Assembly: GCF_008801815.1 (NCBI RefSeq)
Contig: NZ_VZOX01000012.1
DNA from: Edwardsiella anguillarum
Lineage (GTDB): Bacteria > Pseudomonadota > Gammaproteobacteria > Enterobacterales > Enterobacteriaceae
Length of the DNA: 64,000 bases
Direction: 5' to 3' (one strand)
A program made the position numbers and the translations under genes. Within the stretch, counting starts at the first letter, position 1. Each line of letters opens with the position of its first letter. Of this stretch, positions 17,972 through 26,782 are shown piece after piece. The notes under the pieces were generated by a model that was not told the origin of the DNA, did no database searches, and worked only from the letters and a program-made list of their open reading frames with translations.

Positions 17972-18382
17972 ATGGTTCAGTCAGCTACGCTGTCAGCGCC
18001 CGGAGCCTATTCCGCGGAGGGAGAGGCGCTGCCCGACGCCGCATCGGCTATCGTGCTGCGGGTGGTCGATCGCGACGACGCGCTCAATCTGATGCGCACC
18101 CTCGTCTTTCCGGTCAGCGAAAGCCAGGAGCAGGTAAGCCAGGCCCTGCAGCGAAATCCACAGGCCATCGAACAGTGGCTGGCACATTTTAACAGCGGCT
18201 TTGCCGAAAATCTGCAGTGCTGGCTGGAGCAGTATATTCTGGTGGTTCCCCACGTCCGTGAAAACCTGCCGGCGGTGCAAAGCCATCTGGTGCGGCTGCT
18301 GGGCGCCTTGCAGCTCACCTATCGCCCCGGCGCCATCGTACCGCTGACCCAGTGGGTCGATATGCTGGAAGCCCGCGCCTAA
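17972..18382 (+). CDS. Conserved-looking small protein, function unknown
   Basis: A 136-aa soluble acidic protein with no signal peptide or membrane segment. It has AAGGAGAG seven bases before the ATG and base composition like its neighbours, so it looks like a real gene. The sequence is mostly predicted helical (DALNLMRTLVFPVSES, QALQRNPQAIEQWLAHF). I do not recognise a family. It is followed by a hairpin at 18426-18450, which suggests transcription separate from the ABC operon. Confidence 0.65.
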   Translation: MVQSATLSAPGAYSAEGEALPDAASAIVLRVVDRDDALNLMRTLVFPVSESQEQVSQALQRNPQAIEQWLAHFNSGFAENLQCWLEQYILVVPHVRENLPAVQSHLVRLLGALQLTYRPGAIVPLTQWVDMLEARA

Positions 18383-18425
18383 GCCCCTCTCCGCCGGGCG
18401 CGATGGGGAGCGCCCCCCGCGCCGC

Positions 18426-18450
18426 CAGAGCGCCCCGTTTGGGCGCTCTG
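18426..18450 (+). terminator. Hairpin after small gene
   Basis: Perfect 10-bp stem CAGAGCGCCC / GGGCGCTCTG with loop CGTTT, 44 bases after the stop codon. No T-run follows, so it may be a weak terminator or an RNA-stabilising hairpin. Confidence 0.5.
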
Positions 18451-18537
18451 CCGTCATCACCGCGTTATATTCCCTTCATGAAACTGACACGCAGCGCTGG
18501 CAGGCTTAAGCCACGTATTTCCTGACGGGCCAATGCC

Positions 18538-19635
18538 ATGAGCTACCTGACGCTGCACCATATTCACAAAGCCTGGGGGGATAAAACCGCCCTACGCGAC
18601 ATCAGCTTCTCCGTCCACGAAGGGGAGTTTGTCGCCCTTCTCGGCCCATCGGGCTGTGGAAAAACCACCCTGCTGCGTACCCTGGCCGGCCTGGATCAGG
18701 CCGATAGCGGCACCATTCACCTGCGCGGCGAGCCGGTAGAACACCTGCCGCCGGCGCAGCGCCAGCTGTCTATGGTGTTCCAATCCTACGCCCTGTTTCC
18801 CCACCTCAGCGTCCGTGAAAACCTGCTGTTCGGGCTGCGGGCGCGCCATGAGGAGAAGCGTCACTTCGCCAGCCGCCTGGCCGAGGTCAGCGCCCTGCTG
18901 GAGCTGGATACCCTGCTCGATCGCCTGCCCGCACAGCTCTCCGGCGGACAGCAGCAACGGGTCGCCCTGGGGCGGGCCGTTATCGCCCGCCGCCGGCTGT
19001 GTCTGATGGATGAGCCGCTCTCCAATCTGGACGCCCGCCTACGCCAGAGCATGCGCCGCGAGATCCGTACCCTGCAGCAGCGCCTGGGGCTGACGGTGCT
19101 GTACGTCACCCACGATCAGCTGGAGGCCATGAGCATGGCCGATCGCATCATCCTGCTGCAGGAGGGGGCCATCGTCCAGCACGACCGTCCGGAAAACCTC
19201 TATCACGATCCCGCCAGCAGCTTTGCCGCCCGATTTATCGGTGCCCCGCCGATGAATCTGCTGCCCCTGCGCCGCCGCAGCGGCTGGCACTGCCTGGGCC
19301 ACCAGCCCATCTGCGCCGATGATGGCCAGACGGCGCTGACGCTGGGGCTGCGCGCCGAAAACCTGACTCTGACCGCCCTGGGCGCCGGTAAAGCCGACGC
19401 CAGGATCGGCGCCGTCGAATATATGGGTGCCGAGACCTGGCTGCAGTGTGCGCTGGAGTGCGGCGGCGAGCTCACCGTCAGCATGAGCGGGCTGCGCCGG
19501 TTCAGCCCCGGCAGCACCGTCGGCCTGAGCTGGCCGCGCCAGGCCCAGTATCTGTTTCACCGCGACAGCGGCACGCGCTGCCGCGACGCTGAACAGCCGT
19601 TTTTACCACGGGTTGCCCTTCACGCTGCCCATTAA
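18538..19635 (+). CDS. ABC importer ATPase, UgpC/MalK type
   Basis: A 365-aa ATPase with Walker A GPSGCGKTT (36-44), signature LSGGQQQR, Walker B RLCLMDEP and the switch histidine in YVTHDQLEAM. A C-terminal TOBE-like domain (about 240-340) is typical of carbohydrate and glycerol-phosphate importers (CUT1). It powers the import complex formed by the following three genes. First gene of a five-gene operon; the next starts 29 nt after its stop. Confidence 0.9.
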   Translation: MSYLTLHHIHKAWGDKTALRDISFSVHEGEFVALLGPSGCGKTTLLRTLAGLDQADSGTIHLRGEPVEHLPPAQRQLSMVFQSYALFPHLSVRENLLFGLRARHEEKRHFASRLAEVSALLELDTLLDRLPAQLSGGQQQRVALGRAVIARRRLCLMDEPLSNLDARLRQSMRREIRTLQQRLGLTVLYVTHDQLEAMSMADRIILLQEGAIVQHDRPENLYHDPASSFAARFIGAPPMNLLPLRRRSGWHCLGHQPICADDGQTALTLGLRAENLTLTALGAGKADARIGAVEYMGAETWLQCALECGGELTVSMSGLRRFSPGSTVGLSWPRQAQYLFHRDSGTRCRDAEQPFLPRVALHAAH

Positions 19636-19664
19636 TCCGTTCTCTGCCCCATAAGGAAAACGTC

Positions 19665-20939
19665 ATGCTACGATCTCTGCCACGGTTCGCCGCGGCCAGC
19701 CTACTGGCCCTGACGGCCGGCGTGGCCAGCGCGGCCCCGGTGACTCTCCAGATGTACTACCCCATCGCCGTCGGCGGCAAGGTCAGCCAGACCGTCGACG
19801 CCCTGGTCGCCGACTTTGAGCAGCAGCATCCCGACATCCGCATTCAGCCGGTCTACACCGGCGACTATGCCACCACGGTCACCAAGGCGCTGACCGCCTT
19901 TCGCGGTGGCAACCCGCCCCAGCTGGCGGTGATCGGCGATATCGAGGTCTACTCGCTGAAGGAGGCCGGCGCCATCACCCCCATCAGCGATCTGGTCGAT
20001 GACGCGGCGGGCCAGGCCTGGCTAGACAGCTTCTATCCGGCCTTTATTCGCCGCATTGACGACAAGATCTACGGTATCCCGTTTCAACGCTCTACCGTCG
20101 TGCTGTATTGGAACAAGCAGGCTTTCGCCCAGGCGGGACTGGATCCCGAGCGCCCGCCCCAGAGCTGGCGACAGGTGGAATCGTTTGGCCGCCGCCTGAC
20201 CCTGCGCGAGGGTAACCAGGTACGCCAGTGGGGAATAGAGATCCCGTCCACGCCGATAGGCTACTGGACCTTCCAGGCCATCGCAGCCACCAACGGGGGC
20301 ACGCTGGACAACCGCCGCGGTACCGCCGTCACCTTTGATACGCCCGCCAACCGCGAGGCGCTCAGCTGGCTGCGCGATCTGGCGCGACAGCACGCCATCT
20401 CGCCGCCGGGCGCCATTCACTGGGGCTCGACGCCACAGGACTTTATCGATGGCAAGACGGCGATGATGGTGACCACCACCGGCAATCTGGCGACGGTGCG
20501 CAATAGCGCCAAATTCCCCTTCGGCGTCGCCATGCTACCGGCCAATACCGGACGCGGCAGCCCGACCGGCGGCGGCAACCTGTACCTGTTCAGCCAGGCA
20601 AACCCGGCGCAGCGCCAGGCGGCCCTGCGCTTTATCCGCTGGCTTTCCGCCCCGGAACAGGCGGCGCGCTGGAGCATCGCCACCGGCTATGTCGCCACTT
20701 CACCGGCCGCCTGGCAGACCGATGCCATGCAGCGCTATGTACAGCAGTTCCCCCAGGCCACCGTCGCCCGCGATCAGCTCCCATACTCCCAGCCGGAGCT
20801 CTCCACCTACCGCAGCGTACAGGTGCAGGAGTTGCTCAACCGGGCCGTCGAAGCCGCCGTCACCGGCGGGAAGAGCCCCCAGCAGGCCCTCGCTGACGCC
20901 CAGCGCCAGGCCGATCGCCTGCTGCAGCGCTACCAATAA
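19665..20939 (+). CDS. Periplasmic binding protein, UgpB-like
   Basis: A 424-aa extracellular solute-binding protein (family 1) with signal peptide (about 1-23, cleavage after ASA). VTLQMYYPIAVGGKVSQTVD and FEQQHPDIRIQPVYTGDY at the start, GGGNLYLFSQ, and ALRFIRWLSAPEQAARWS resemble the glycerol-3-phosphate-binding UgpB group. It captures substrate in the periplasm for the two permeases that follow. The similarity points to glycerol-3-phosphate or glycerophosphodiesters, but the substrate is inferred. Confidence 0.85.
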   Translation: MLRSLPRFAAASLLALTAGVASAAPVTLQMYYPIAVGGKVSQTVDALVADFEQQHPDIRIQPVYTGDYATTVTKALTAFRGGNPPQLAVIGDIEVYSLKEAGAITPISDLVDDAAGQAWLDSFYPAFIRRIDDKIYGIPFQRSTVVLYWNKQAFAQAGLDPERPPQSWRQVESFGRRLTLREGNQVRQWGIEIPSTPIGYWTFQAIAATNGGTLDNRRGTAVTFDTPANREALSWLRDLARQHAISPPGAIHWGSTPQDFIDGKTAMMVTTTGNLATVRNSAKFPFGVAMLPANTGRGSPTGGGNLYLFSQANPAQRQAALRFIRWLSAPEQAARWSIATGYVATSPAAWQTDAMQRYVQQFPQATVARDQLPYSQPELSTYRSVQVQELLNRAVEAAVTGGKSPQQALADAQRQADRLLQRYQ

Positions 20940-20951
20940 ACGGAGCGACGG

Positions 20952-21845
20952 ATGATGCATGCCCACGTCTCTTTGGCCCGCCGCGCAGGAGTGCAGCGCC
21001 AGGTATACGGCTATCTTCTGCTGTTGCCGGCGCTGGCGCCGCTGGCGCTGTTTACCCACTACCCGGCGCTGGCGGCGCTGCGCGATAGCCTGCTCAGCAG
21101 CGACCCCGGCGGCGGTATCACGCTGGAGCACTACCGCGCCCTGTGGCAGGACGATACCTTTGTGCTGTCACTGTACAACAACCTACGCTACGCCCTGCTG
21201 ACCATTCCGCTGGCGGTGGGGCTGGCGCTGGCCATGGCGCTGGCGGTCAATCGCCGCGCCCGCGGCAGCGCGCTCATCCGCACGGCCTTTTTTCTGCCGT
21301 CGCTGCTACCGATGGTCGCTATCGCCAACCTATGGCTGTTTTTCTATACGCCGCAGCTGGGGCTGCTCAACCGCGCGCTGGCGCTGCTGGGCTGCGCCCC
21401 GGTGAACTGGCTGGGCGATCCCGATAGCGCCCTGTACTGCCTGATGGCGGTTTCAGTATGGCGCGAAGCGGGCTTCTTTATGATCTTCTATCTGGCGGCG
21501 CTGCAGCAGATCGATCCGCGCCTGAGCGAGGCGGCCGCCATCGAGGGCGCCTCGCGGCTGACCTTCTTTCGCCGGGTGCAGTGGCCCCTGCTGATGCCCA
21601 CCACCCTATTTGTACTGATCAACGCCTCCATGAATGCCTTTCGCCTGGCGGATCAGGTGATCGCCATGACCAACGGCGGGCCGGACAATAGCACCAGCCT
21701 GCTGCTGTTCTACATCTACCGCACCGCGTTCAGCTATTGGGATCTGCCCTATGCGGCCGCGATGACCGTCGTCCTGCTGGCGATCCTCGCCGCGCTGACG
21801 CTGATGAAGTTCACCCTGCTGGACAGGAGAGCCTGGTATCAATGA
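20952..21845 (+). CDS. ABC importer permease, UgpA-like
   Basis: A 297-aa inner-membrane protein with six hydrophobic segments. The EAA loop (EAAAIEGASRLTFFRRVQWPLL) contacts the ATPase. Two ATGs are in tandem (20952 and 20955); the first is used. It overlaps the next permease by 4 nt (ATGA), indicating coupled translation. Confidence 0.9.
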   Translation: MMHAHVSLARRAGVQRQVYGYLLLLPALAPLALFTHYPALAALRDSLLSSDPGGGITLEHYRALWQDDTFVLSLYNNLRYALLTIPLAVGLALAMALAVNRRARGSALIRTAFFLPSLLPMVAIANLWLFFYTPQLGLLNRALALLGCAPVNWLGDPDSALYCLMAVSVWREAGFFMIFYLAALQQIDPRLSEAAAIEGASRLTFFRRVQWPLLMPTTLFVLINASMNAFRLADQVIAMTNGGPDNSTSLLLFYIYRTAFSYWDLPYAAAMTVVLLAILAALTLMKFTLLDRRAWYQ

Positions 21846-22690
21846 GCACCCTCACGCTGCCGTTATCCTACCGCCCGCGAGCCTATGCGCTGGGCCGCCG
21901 CGCCGTCACCCTGCTGATCTGGATCGGCGCCCTGCTCTGGCTGCTGCCGGTGCTGGTCGCCGCCTGGGTCGCCCTGCACCCGGCGGCCGAGCAGAGCAGC
22001 CTCTCGCCGGGCGCCCCCCTGACGCTGGAGAACTTTCGTGCCGCCTGGCACGCAGCCCCCTTCGGCCGCTATTTCATCAATACGGCCCTGCAGGTCTCCC
22101 TGATCGTCTGCGTCCAGCTGCTGCTGGCCACGCTGGCGGCCTGGGCCTTGGTGCGGATGGCGCCGCGCGGCGCCGGGCTGCTGTTTGCCCTGATCCTGCT
22201 ACAGCTGATGATCAGTCCGGACGTCCTGATCCTGAACAACTACCAGACCATCAGCGCCCTTGGACTGCGCGACACGCTGTGGGGCATCGCACTGCCCTAC
22301 TTTGCCTCTGCGTTCGCCATCTTCCTGCTACGCCAGACCTTTAAGGGGATCCCGCTGGCGCTGGAGGAGGCGGCTATCATCGAGGGGGCCAGCCGAGCCT
22401 GCATTCTGTGGCGCATTTACGTCCCGCTGGCAACGCCGGTCTACGTCGCCTTTACCCTGGTGTCGGTCAGCTTTCACTGGAATGACTTTCTTTGGCCGCT
22501 GGTGATCACCGACTCCCTGCGCGCCCGCCCGCTCACCGTCGGTCTGCAGCTTTTTTCCGCTCCCGAACAGGGCATACAGTGGGCGCTGATCGGCGCTGCC
22601 ACCCTGATGACGACCCTGCCGCTGCTGCTGTTATTCCTGCTGTGCCAGCGCCGTTTTGTGCAATCCTTTATGCGCGCGGGGATCCGCTGA
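21842..22690 (+). CDS. ABC importer permease, UgpE-like
   Basis: A 282-aa inner-membrane permease with six hydrophobic segments and an EAA loop (EEAAIIEGASRACILWRIY), the second half of the heterodimeric CUT1 channel. It starts inside the stop of the preceding permease, and its own stop overlaps the start of the phosphoesterase gene (TGATG). The five genes are therefore tightly packed in one transcript. Confidence 0.9.
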   Translation: MSTLTLPLSYRPRAYALGRRAVTLLIWIGALLWLLPVLVAAWVALHPAAEQSSLSPGAPLTLENFRAAWHAAPFGRYFINTALQVSLIVCVQLLLATLAAWALVRMAPRGAGLLFALILLQLMISPDVLILNNYQTISALGLRDTLWGIALPYFASAFAIFLLRQTFKGIPLALEEAAIIEGASRACILWRIYVPLATPVYVAFTLVSVSFHWNDFLWPLVITDSLRARPLTVGLQLFSAPEQGIQWALIGAATLMTTLPLLLLFLLCQRRFVQSFMRAGIR

Positions 22691-23604
22691 TGCACCGCGA
22701 TGCCCAGCCCTCCCTGCTCACTCAGCCCCAGCGGCGGCGCCTGGGGCTGGCCGCCGCGCTATACCGACGCCCGCCTATCCATCACCGTGCAGGGGAGCCT
22801 CTGCGTTTCGGCCTGGTGGCCGATCCCCAATACGCCGACGCGCCCCCCGACGGGGAGCGCTATTACCGCCACAGCCCGCAGAAGCTTGACCGCGCCATCG
22901 CCTGCTTTAACCGACAGCCGCTGGCCTTTGTCGCCACGCTGGGCGATCTGGTCGATCGCCACTGGCGCGACTATCCTGCGCTGCTGGCCCGCTACCGCGC
23001 CCTGCGCCATCCCCATCTGATCGTCAGCGGTAACCATGATGCCGTCGCGCTTGCCGCTCACCTGGCCGCGGCGCAGCCGCCCCTCGCGCTGCCCAAGCAC
23101 TATTACGCCGTGACGCTGCCGGGCATACGGCTGTTAGTCCTGGATGGCAATGACCTCAGCCTGTGCGCCGCCGGAGACGATCTGCGCCGGGCGCAGCGCC
23201 TACTGGCGCATCTGACCCAGCGCGGGGCGCCGCAGGCCCAGCCCTGGAATGGCGCCGTCGGCGTCTCCCAGCTGACCTGGCTACACCGGCAGCTGAACGC
23301 GGCGCGGCGGCGGGCGGAAACGGCTCTGGTCTTCTGCCACTTTCCCCTGGCGCAGGAAACCCACCACAGCCTGTGGAACCACGCCGCCGTCAGCCAGCTG
23401 CTGTGCCACTATCGGGTACGCGCCTGCTTCAGCGGGCACGATCACCGCGGTGGCTATCTGCGCCGGGAGCACACCGATTTTATTACCCTACGCGGCATGG
23501 TCGACGGCGCCGACGCCTCTCCTTTCGCCATCGCAGAGCTGAACGGCACGCGCCTGACGCTGCGCGGATTCGGCCCGGAGCCCAGCCGGCGGCTAACGCT
23601 GTGA
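22690..23604 (+). CDS. Metallophosphoesterase, ADP-ribose/CDP-alcohol diphosphatase-like
   Basis: A 304-aa calcineurin-like phosphoesterase without signal peptide. Its metal-site motifs are GLVADPQYAD (the DxQYAD form typical of ADPRM-type Mn-dependent ADP-ribose/CDP-alcohol diphosphatases), GDLVDRH, SGNHDA, FCHFPL and SGHDHRGG. In this position the E. coli ugp operon carries UgpQ, a glycerophosphodiesterase of a different fold. It is translationally coupled to the upstream permease, so it probably acts on the imported compound or on a nucleotide-alcohol derived from it. The exact substrate is unknown. Confidence 0.82.
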   Translation: MHRDAQPSLLTQPQRRRLGLAAALYRRPPIHHRAGEPLRFGLVADPQYADAPPDGERYYRHSPQKLDRAIACFNRQPLAFVATLGDLVDRHWRDYPALLARYRALRHPHLIVSGNHDAVALAAHLAAAQPPLALPKHYYAVTLPGIRLLVLDGNDLSLCAAGDDLRRAQRLLAHLTQRGAPQAQPWNGAVGVSQLTWLHRQLNAARRRAETALVFCHFPLAQETHHSLWNHAAVSQLLCHYRVRACFSGHDHRGGYLRREHTDFITLRGMVDGADASPFAIAELNGTRLTLRGFGPEPSRRLTL

Positions 23605-23735
23605 GCACAGGCAACGGAGCGTTCGCGGAGAGAGGAAAAGGGATCGCGGCGAAGGCGCAGCGTGAGGAGGGCGTGAGACAACTACGGGGAGAGCGTAGGG
23701 ATAACGTAGAGAGAGAGGCCGCCCGCGACGACCCG

Positions 23736-23758
23736 CCGATCCGCCCGGGCAGGATCGG
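23736..23758. terminator. Bidirectional terminator candidate
   Basis: Long hairpin made of CCGATCC/GGATCGG with inner GCCC/GGGC, between the convergent phosphoesterase and traT genes. No clear T-run follows on either strand. Confidence 0.5.
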
Positions 23759-23776
23759 CCGGCCCCAACGGCCCGC

Positions 23777-24514
23777 TTACAGAATGCTGGCGATGGACTT
23801 GGCCAACTGCGCTTCCAGCGCCGGTCTTGCCTGATCAAACTTCAGATTGACCTGATTGGCGCTGGAGACGATACGCGTCTGATAGCGATGCTGATTACCC
23901 TGAACACGGCTGGTCTGCACCTTGGCGCCGGAGGTCCCCTGGCGCAGGGCCGCCACATTGTCGGTCTGCACCCTGGCCGTCGTACGCTCGGCAATCTGCA
24001 CGTCGGTGACCATGGTATAATTGACATCCTCAACCATCGCATCCGCCGCCAGTCCGATCAGGCCCGCCGCCAGCCCGACCCCCAGCGTCGCCCCGGCAGA
24101 GGCGGTATTATAGGCGGTGATTCCGGCCCCCAGCGCGGCCCCCGTGGCCGCCCCCTGATAGCCTTGGCCCAGCAGACCCTGCGCCTCGCGCAGATCCATC
24201 CGATCGGCCCGTAGCACGTTGGCCTGTACCCAGTAGTAGGCCTGGTCGGGGTTGGAGACCAGCTGATAGCCTTTCGCCCGAATATCTTCGGCGATTTGCG
24301 CCTGCAGATTGTCCAGCGTTTTATCCGAGGTATTCTTCACCTGCAGATAAACGGTTTTCTGGGACGACGGCTCCAGCCAAATAGTCTCGCTCATCTGGGT
24401 TTTCACCTCCAGATTACGCTTCTTAATCGCCGTACTCACTGCGCCGCAGCCGGACAACAGCAGACAAAGGGAGATCAGACCGGCAATAGCGGCATTTTTA
24501 TAATGGCGTTGCAT
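23777..24514 (-). CDS. traT: TraT-like outer-membrane lipoprotein (complement resistance)
   Basis: A 245-aa lipoprotein with lipobox LLSGC (acylated C23), followed by the TraT sequence: ETIWLEPSSQKTVYLQVKNTSDK, a Gly/Ala-rich membrane segment (GAATGAALGAGITAYNTASA) and VEDVNYTMVTDVQI. On F-like plasmids TraT blocks conjugation between like cells and confers serum resistance. Here no other tra genes are near, so serum resistance is the more likely role. It is a monocistronic gene on the chromosome-like segment, convergent with the ABC operon. Confidence 0.9.
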   Translation of the reverse strand: MQRHYKNAAIAGLISLCLLLSGCGAVSTAIKKRNLEVKTQMSETIWLEPSSQKTVYLQVKNTSDKTLDNLQAQIAEDIRAKGYQLVSNPDQAYYWVQANVLRADRMDLREAQGLLGQGYQGAATGAALGAGITAYNTASAGATLGVGLAAGLIGLAADAMVEDVNYTMVTDVQIAERTTARVQTDNVAALRQGTSGAKVQTSRVQGNQHRYQTRIVSSANQVNLKFDQARPALEAQLAKSIASIL

Positions 24515-24969
24515 ATAAATATACTCATTCAGAGGTAAATAAAAAGAAATAACCGGAACCGCTGTGCGTGGCGCTCCATCGGGCGGCGATTATAGCGATG
24601 TGAATTATTTTAATGCAAATGGCGCCATTATTGATAAACGCGATTCAAGAGTATTCCTAGACAAGATTAAATCGCAGCTAAACGAGGTGAGCGCGGAATA
24701 GCCAGGCCATACTCAGGCCACGCAGGGCAAGGCCAGCGGAATGACGCCAGGAGCGCCAGCGGCTAGTGTGGCATAATTAATACTAATGGAGTAGAGCCTG
24801 GAATAATATAATAAAAAATAAATCATTCCTCATTTTGTATAACAATAAGATAAATCTCACCGATACTCACTCCCCGCGCTGACGCATAATAACGTGTGTC
24901 ATCAATGGAGCATCGTCGCCCCCGCCAGAAAAGCGCCATCGATAATGTCGGACAACCCCCTAATGGAAG
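24515..24969. other. Intergenic region upstream of traT
   Basis: About 450 bp, AT-rich at 24590-24660 and 24770-24860, with no supportable gene. It probably carries the traT promoter. Confidence 0.4.
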
Positions 24970-25235
24970 ATCCGCGATGAGTACAGGGAAAACAGGGCGG
25001 CGCAATGCCCAGGGTGCAAGCCCCGACGCCGACTGGCAACGCCGCGTAAGCGCATCATCGATAACCGTAGCGCAATGAACGCCGTTGCCTTCGTGTTCAG
25101 GACGGGTTGCTGATGCAATTGGCGAAAGGCGCCAGGCATATACTCGTCAATCACTGCCCATCGTCGCTTGCCAAAGTGGCGTGATGCTGAGGTTGTCACA
25201 CGCTTCTGGCAAAACGGGTACTGCCGGCGGGACGC
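24970..25235 (+). mobile_element. Decayed IS5-type transposase fragment, copy A
   Basis: Combining frames on the plus strand gives pieces such as AMNAVAFVFRTGC, APGIYSSITAHRR and KWRDAEVVTRFWQNGY. These resemble the N-terminal region of IS5-family transposases (NAILYVLRTG, then YFRRW and RDGVWERF). Stop codons and frame changes interrupt it. It aligns along its length with copy B at 26340-26605. Confidence 0.5.
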
Positions 25236-25473
25236 CGGGCACTTAGGCTATCATCGAACGTGCTTCGACTGACGCAGTGAAATAGCCCGATGGCGAGTGA
25301 TGTAACATCATTATCACCTATAGACATTCTATTTATCTATCCAATAATCCTATTTATATCCTTATTTTTTTATGGGTTATTAAATGTTAAAAGTTTAACG
25401 TTTTCGTGATAACACATCGGGATACGGCTAAAACACTTATCATATCTCCTCGCTAAAGATCAGAGGAATACCT

Positions 25474-26235
25474 ATGAAAAAAGTTCTGGCAACGATGGTT
25501 TTTGCATTTTCTTCAGCTGCATCGGCCGACATTAATTTGTATGGGCCCGGAGGCCCCCACGTCGCCTTACAGGCGGCGGCGGCACAGTATACCCAAAAAA
25601 CTGGGGTGCCGATTACCGTACACTACGGCCCTCAGGCGAAGTGGAATGATGCAGCAAAGAAGAATGCGGATATCCTATTTGGTGCCTCTGAGCAATCGGC
25701 CTTGGCCATCGTCCGCGATCATCAGAATAACTTCAGTGAGAAAGATATTGAGCCGCTGTACTTACGGCAGAGTATCCTGCTGGTAAAAAAAGGAAATCCT
25801 AAAAATATCAAGGGAGTTGAAGATCTATCTCGTCCTGGAATTGGGATTATCGTAAATGATGGCGGTGGTACGAGTAATACCTCTGGCACGGGGGTATGGG
25901 AAGATATCGCGGGGCGTAAAGGGGATATTAAGACCGTTATCGGCATACGGAAAAATATCATCCTCTTTGCGCCCAATAGCGGGAGCGCCCGTAAGGCTCT
26001 GGAAGAGCAGCCTCAAGCCGATGTTTGGATAACCTGGGCGGATTGGGCTATCAGTAATCCAGGAATAGGTGATGTAGTTAATATTGAACCAGACTATATG
26101 ATATGGCGCGATATGAATATTACCGTCCGTAAAGACTCAGATGTAGAAACGCGCCAATTTGCAGCCTGGCTGCGCTCCGATGAAGCCCTTCCGATATTTA
26201 TCAAATATGGTTGGTTGAGATCCGCCGCGTCTTAA
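25474..26235 (+). CDS. AcfC-like periplasmic substrate-binding protein
   Basis: A 253-aa protein with signal peptide MKKVLATMVFAFSSAASA, then INLYGPGGPHVALQAAAAQY and DILFGASEQSAL. This is the AcfC/molybdate-sulfate-type binding-protein fold, with GGGTSNTSGTGVWED and VWITWADWAISNPG further on. AcfC is an accessory colonisation factor in Vibrio cholerae; related proteins bind small oxyanions or organic acids. No ABC permease or ATPase is adjacent, so it may work alone or with a distant transporter. The gene is richer in A+T than its neighbours and flanked by IS fragments, suggesting acquisition. Confidence 0.78.
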   Translation: MKKVLATMVFAFSSAASADINLYGPGGPHVALQAAAAQYTQKTGVPITVHYGPQAKWNDAAKKNADILFGASEQSALAIVRDHQNNFSEKDIEPLYLRQSILLVKKGNPKNIKGVEDLSRPGIGIIVNDGGGTSNTSGTGVWEDIAGRKGDIKTVIGIRKNIILFAPNSGSARKALEEQPQADVWITWADWAISNPGIGDVVNIEPDYMIWRDMNITVRKDSDVETRQFAAWLRSDEALPIFIKYGWLRSAAS

Positions 26236-26339
26236 ACGGGACAGCCTCCTGTCTGCGTGTAGCGCCTATTCCCAAAGGCGCTGTCATATAATGCGTCACG
26301 GTAATTGCTTAGGGTGACATATGCCAGGCCACAAGTAGC

Positions 26340-26605
26340 AGATTCGCGCAGAGATCGGGAAAACGATGGCATCGCGCCGCCCAGAGCACAGAACCTGGCA
26401 TCCACTGGAGACGCAGCGTAAGCGCATGGATAACGCGTACGGCAATGAACGCCATTGCCGTCGTCCTCAGGACGGGTTGCGGATGCAATGCGCGAAAGGC
26501 GATCGGCATATGCTCGTCAATCACAGCCCGTCGTCGCTTCCCGGAAGTGGCGTGATGCTGAGGTTGTCGAACGCTTCTGGCAAAATGGGTGGCTTGCCAG
26601 TAAGA
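26340..26605 (+). mobile_element. Decayed IS5-type transposase fragment, copy B
   Basis: Second copy of the element at 24970-25235, in the same orientation. Shared blocks include AGCGTAAG-type sequence, GGACGGGTTGC, CGCGAAAGGCG, GTGGCGTGATGCTGAGGTTG and CGCTTCTGGCAAAA. It is also interrupted by stops, so neither copy can encode an active transposase. Confidence 0.5.
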
Positions 26606-26782
26606 GGCCGGACGCTATTAATTGGCCACGGTTATCGATGAATAGTTGCATAACAAAATCGTCGCTTGCCGGCTCAAAAAAGGGGCCGTAACCTGACTAT
26701 CTGATCCATACTCAACGACAGCGTGGCCTTCGCCCGGCGGAGCGCCTTGAGCAGACGTGATCTTCCCGATAGGAGCGTAACG

